DNA from: Achromobacter aloeverae
GTDB lineage: Bacteria > Pseudomonadota > Gammaproteobacteria > Burkholderiales > Burkholderiaceae_B
Direction: 5' to 3'
NCBI RefSeq assembly: GCF_004121055.1
Contig: NZ_PYAL01000005.1
Location: 477,330 to 541,329, forward strand
Length of the DNA stretch: 64,000 nucleotides
Shown: one piece after another, positions 62,753-64,000 of the stretch
Layout: every line of letters begins with the position of its first letter
How positions within the stretch are numbered: position 1 is the first letter of the stretch
Notes under the pieces: model-generated
Databases searched by the model: none
What the model saw: the letters and a program-made list of their open reading frames with translations, nothing else
What the model was told of the DNA's origin: nothing
Program-made: the position numbers and the translations under genes

Positions 62753-63778
62753 ATGCCGCAATACAGCGACGCCATCATCGTGGGAGGCGGCCCGGCAGGG
62801 GCGTCTTGCGCCGTTTGGCTGGCCCGGCTGGGGCTGGCGCCGCTGCTGGTGGAGACCGGCGCGCGCCCGGGCGGCCTGCCCAACGACAATCCCTTCGCGG
62901 ACGATTGGATCGCCGCCTTGCCGGGCGTGACTGGCCAGCAGGTGGGCGCCAATATCGCCCGCAGCATAGAGGCGGCGGGCGTGCCGGTGCGTTGCGGGCG
63001 CCGCGCCGTGGCGGTGGCGCGCACGGACGAGGGGTATGCCGTGACGGTGCAAGCTACCGGTGCCGGCGGACAGGCCCCGCATGGCGCGAGCTGCGTGGTC
63101 GATGGTGCGTCCGATAGTTGGCGCAGCGCCGGCGCGCGTCCCGACGTCGGGAGCGAAGGCCTCGAAGTGCTGTACGGCCGCCACCTGGTCATCGCCTCCG
63201 GGGTGCGCGCACGCAACCTGGCGGACGCCGCGCCCGGAGACCGCTGGCCCGGCGTGCTGGTGGGGCCCGGATCCGCCATCGTGGAACAGGACTATGCAGG
63301 CCTGTCGGTGGCCGTCCTGGGCGGCGGCGACAACGGTTTCGAAAACTACGCCTATGTGAAGAGCCGCGGCGCGCGCACCGTGCATCTGTATGCCCGCACC
63401 GTGCGGGCGCGACCGCAGCTGGTCGACGCCGTGCCGGCAGCGGACCTGCGGCTGGGCGCGTACCGGGCGGATCCCCACGCGCGCCAGGTCGATGGACAGG
63501 CCTACGACCTGCTGCTGGTGTTCCACGGCTGGGAGCCGCAGGCGGATTTCGCCGCCTCGCTGGCGCTGCGGCGCGACGAGCGCGGATATATCCACACCGA
63601 CTTCGCCACCGCGCGTGCCAGCGCGGAGGACGTCTACGCGATCGGCGAGGTCGCCAATCGCATGCACCCCTGCGTGGTGACCGCCATGGCGGACGGCGTG
63701 GTGGCGGCCAAGGCAATACAGGCCGCCATCGAGCGGCAGGCCGGCCGGGAAGGCGGCACGCGTCCGTTCCGCCGGTAG
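62753..63778 (+). CDS. FAD/NAD(P)-binding oxidoreductase, thioredoxin-reductase-like without CxxC
   Basis: A 341-residue flavoprotein with two dinucleotide-binding motifs: IIVGGGPAGASCAVWLARLG at the N-terminus and VAVLGGGDNGFENYAYV in the middle. The C-terminal part DVYAIGEVANRMHPCVVTAM contacts FAD. The layout is that of thioredoxin reductases, but the redox-active CxxC between the two motifs is absent, as in ferredoxin/flavodoxin reductases of this fold. A role in one-electron transfer is more likely than disulfide reduction. Confidence 0.82.
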   Translation: MPQYSDAIIVGGGPAGASCAVWLARLGLAPLLVETGARPGGLPNDNPFADDWIAALPGVTGQQVGANIARSIEAAGVPVRCGRRAVAVARTDEGYAVTVQATGAGGQAPHGASCVVDGASDSWRSAGARPDVGSEGLEVLYGRHLVIASGVRARNLADAAPGDRWPGVLVGPGSAIVEQDYAGLSVAVLGGGDNGFENYAYVKSRGARTVHLYARTVRARPQLVDAVPAADLRLGAYRADPHARQVDGQAYDLLLVFHGWEPQADFAASLALRRDERGYIHTDFATARASAEDVYAIGEVANRMHPCVVTAMADGVVAAKAIQAAIERQAGREGGTRPFRR

Positions 63779-63965
63779 GGGCAATAGATGTTATTTATCG
63801 ATGGAATAGCCGTATTTGCTAGTTTTTTGGAAAAGTGATTTAGCGGTTCAAGGGTTTATCCCTAGTCCCAGCCGGCGCAGAATGCAGTCATCGGGAACAG
63901 CAACAGACCCCTACGGAATGACCCGAACCGGTCTGCTCCCACTGACAAGGACTAGGAGAACTGCC

Positions 63966-64000
63966 ATGAAGACCATCGCTACCTCGCTGATTGTTTCGTT
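63966..64000 (+). CDS. Start of a secreted protein (3' partial)
   Basis: Only the first 11 codons are in the window. The ATG at 63966 is preceded by AGGAG. The peptide MKTIATSLIVS looks like the start of a signal peptide. Short exported proteins of the DUF4148 type often begin this way, but the family cannot be decided here. The 187 bases before it are AT-richer and likely hold its promoter. Confidence 0.55.
   Translation, partial: MKTIATSLIVS

Overview
The window reads as chromosome of a GC-rich betaproteobacterium. The hemA-prfA-prmC-grxD-ubiX run, the many catabolic transport clusters and an orphan Bug-type binding protein point to the Alcaligenaceae (Bordetella/Achromobacter-like). This placement is inferred from gene content, not from a search.

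Layout. 1-7.1 kb: the end of a DsbC-like gene, then the osmoregulated periplasmic glucan pair opgG-opgH flanked by two paralogous D-2-hydroxyacid dehydrogenases. 7.1-20.6 kb: two small proteins, then a minus-strand catabolic operon read as aldehyde dehydrogenase, GMC alcohol oxidase, branched-chain-type ABC importer (with a LivM-LivG fusion), class III CoA-transferase and HMG-CoA-lyase-family enzyme. A LysR regulator is divergent from it and an SLC13 permease follows. Together these genes could import a hydroxylated branched acid or alcohol, oxidise it, attach CoA and cleave it. 20.7-29.5 kb: a decayed toxin beside an intact antitoxin, a cluster with a Bug protein, a two-subunit CoA ligase and an acyl-CoA dehydrogenase, a second LysR, then an NmrA-like protein, a DHFR-like protein and an ECF sigma factor.

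29.6-47.6 kb: an amidase island. It holds five amidase-signature enzymes, two small GatC/AtzG-like proteins, a dipeptide-type ABC transporter with two binding proteins, an AbrB-type membrane protein and two paralogous TetR regulators. One TetR sits at each end, and the same palindrome lies in both control regions, so the island is probably one regulon.

47.6-56.5 kb: a mobile defence island ending at a tRNA-Phe gene. It holds an AbiE-type toxin-antitoxin pair, fragments of a second AbiEi gene, of an AlpA-like regulator and of an HtpG-like gene, two IS3-family elements (one inactivated by a stop codon), and a perfect 20-bp inverted repeat. The most interesting unit is an XRE repressor plus ImmA/IrrE protease pair divergent from a three-gene ubiquitin-like operon (multi-ubiquitin-domain protein, E1-like ThiF protein, DUF6527 protein). 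It resembles a repressor/protease-controlled antiphage system.

56.5-64 kb: housekeeping genes: tRNA-Phe, hemA, prfA, prmC, grxD, ubiX, then ttcA, folB, a flavoprotein and the start of a secreted protein.
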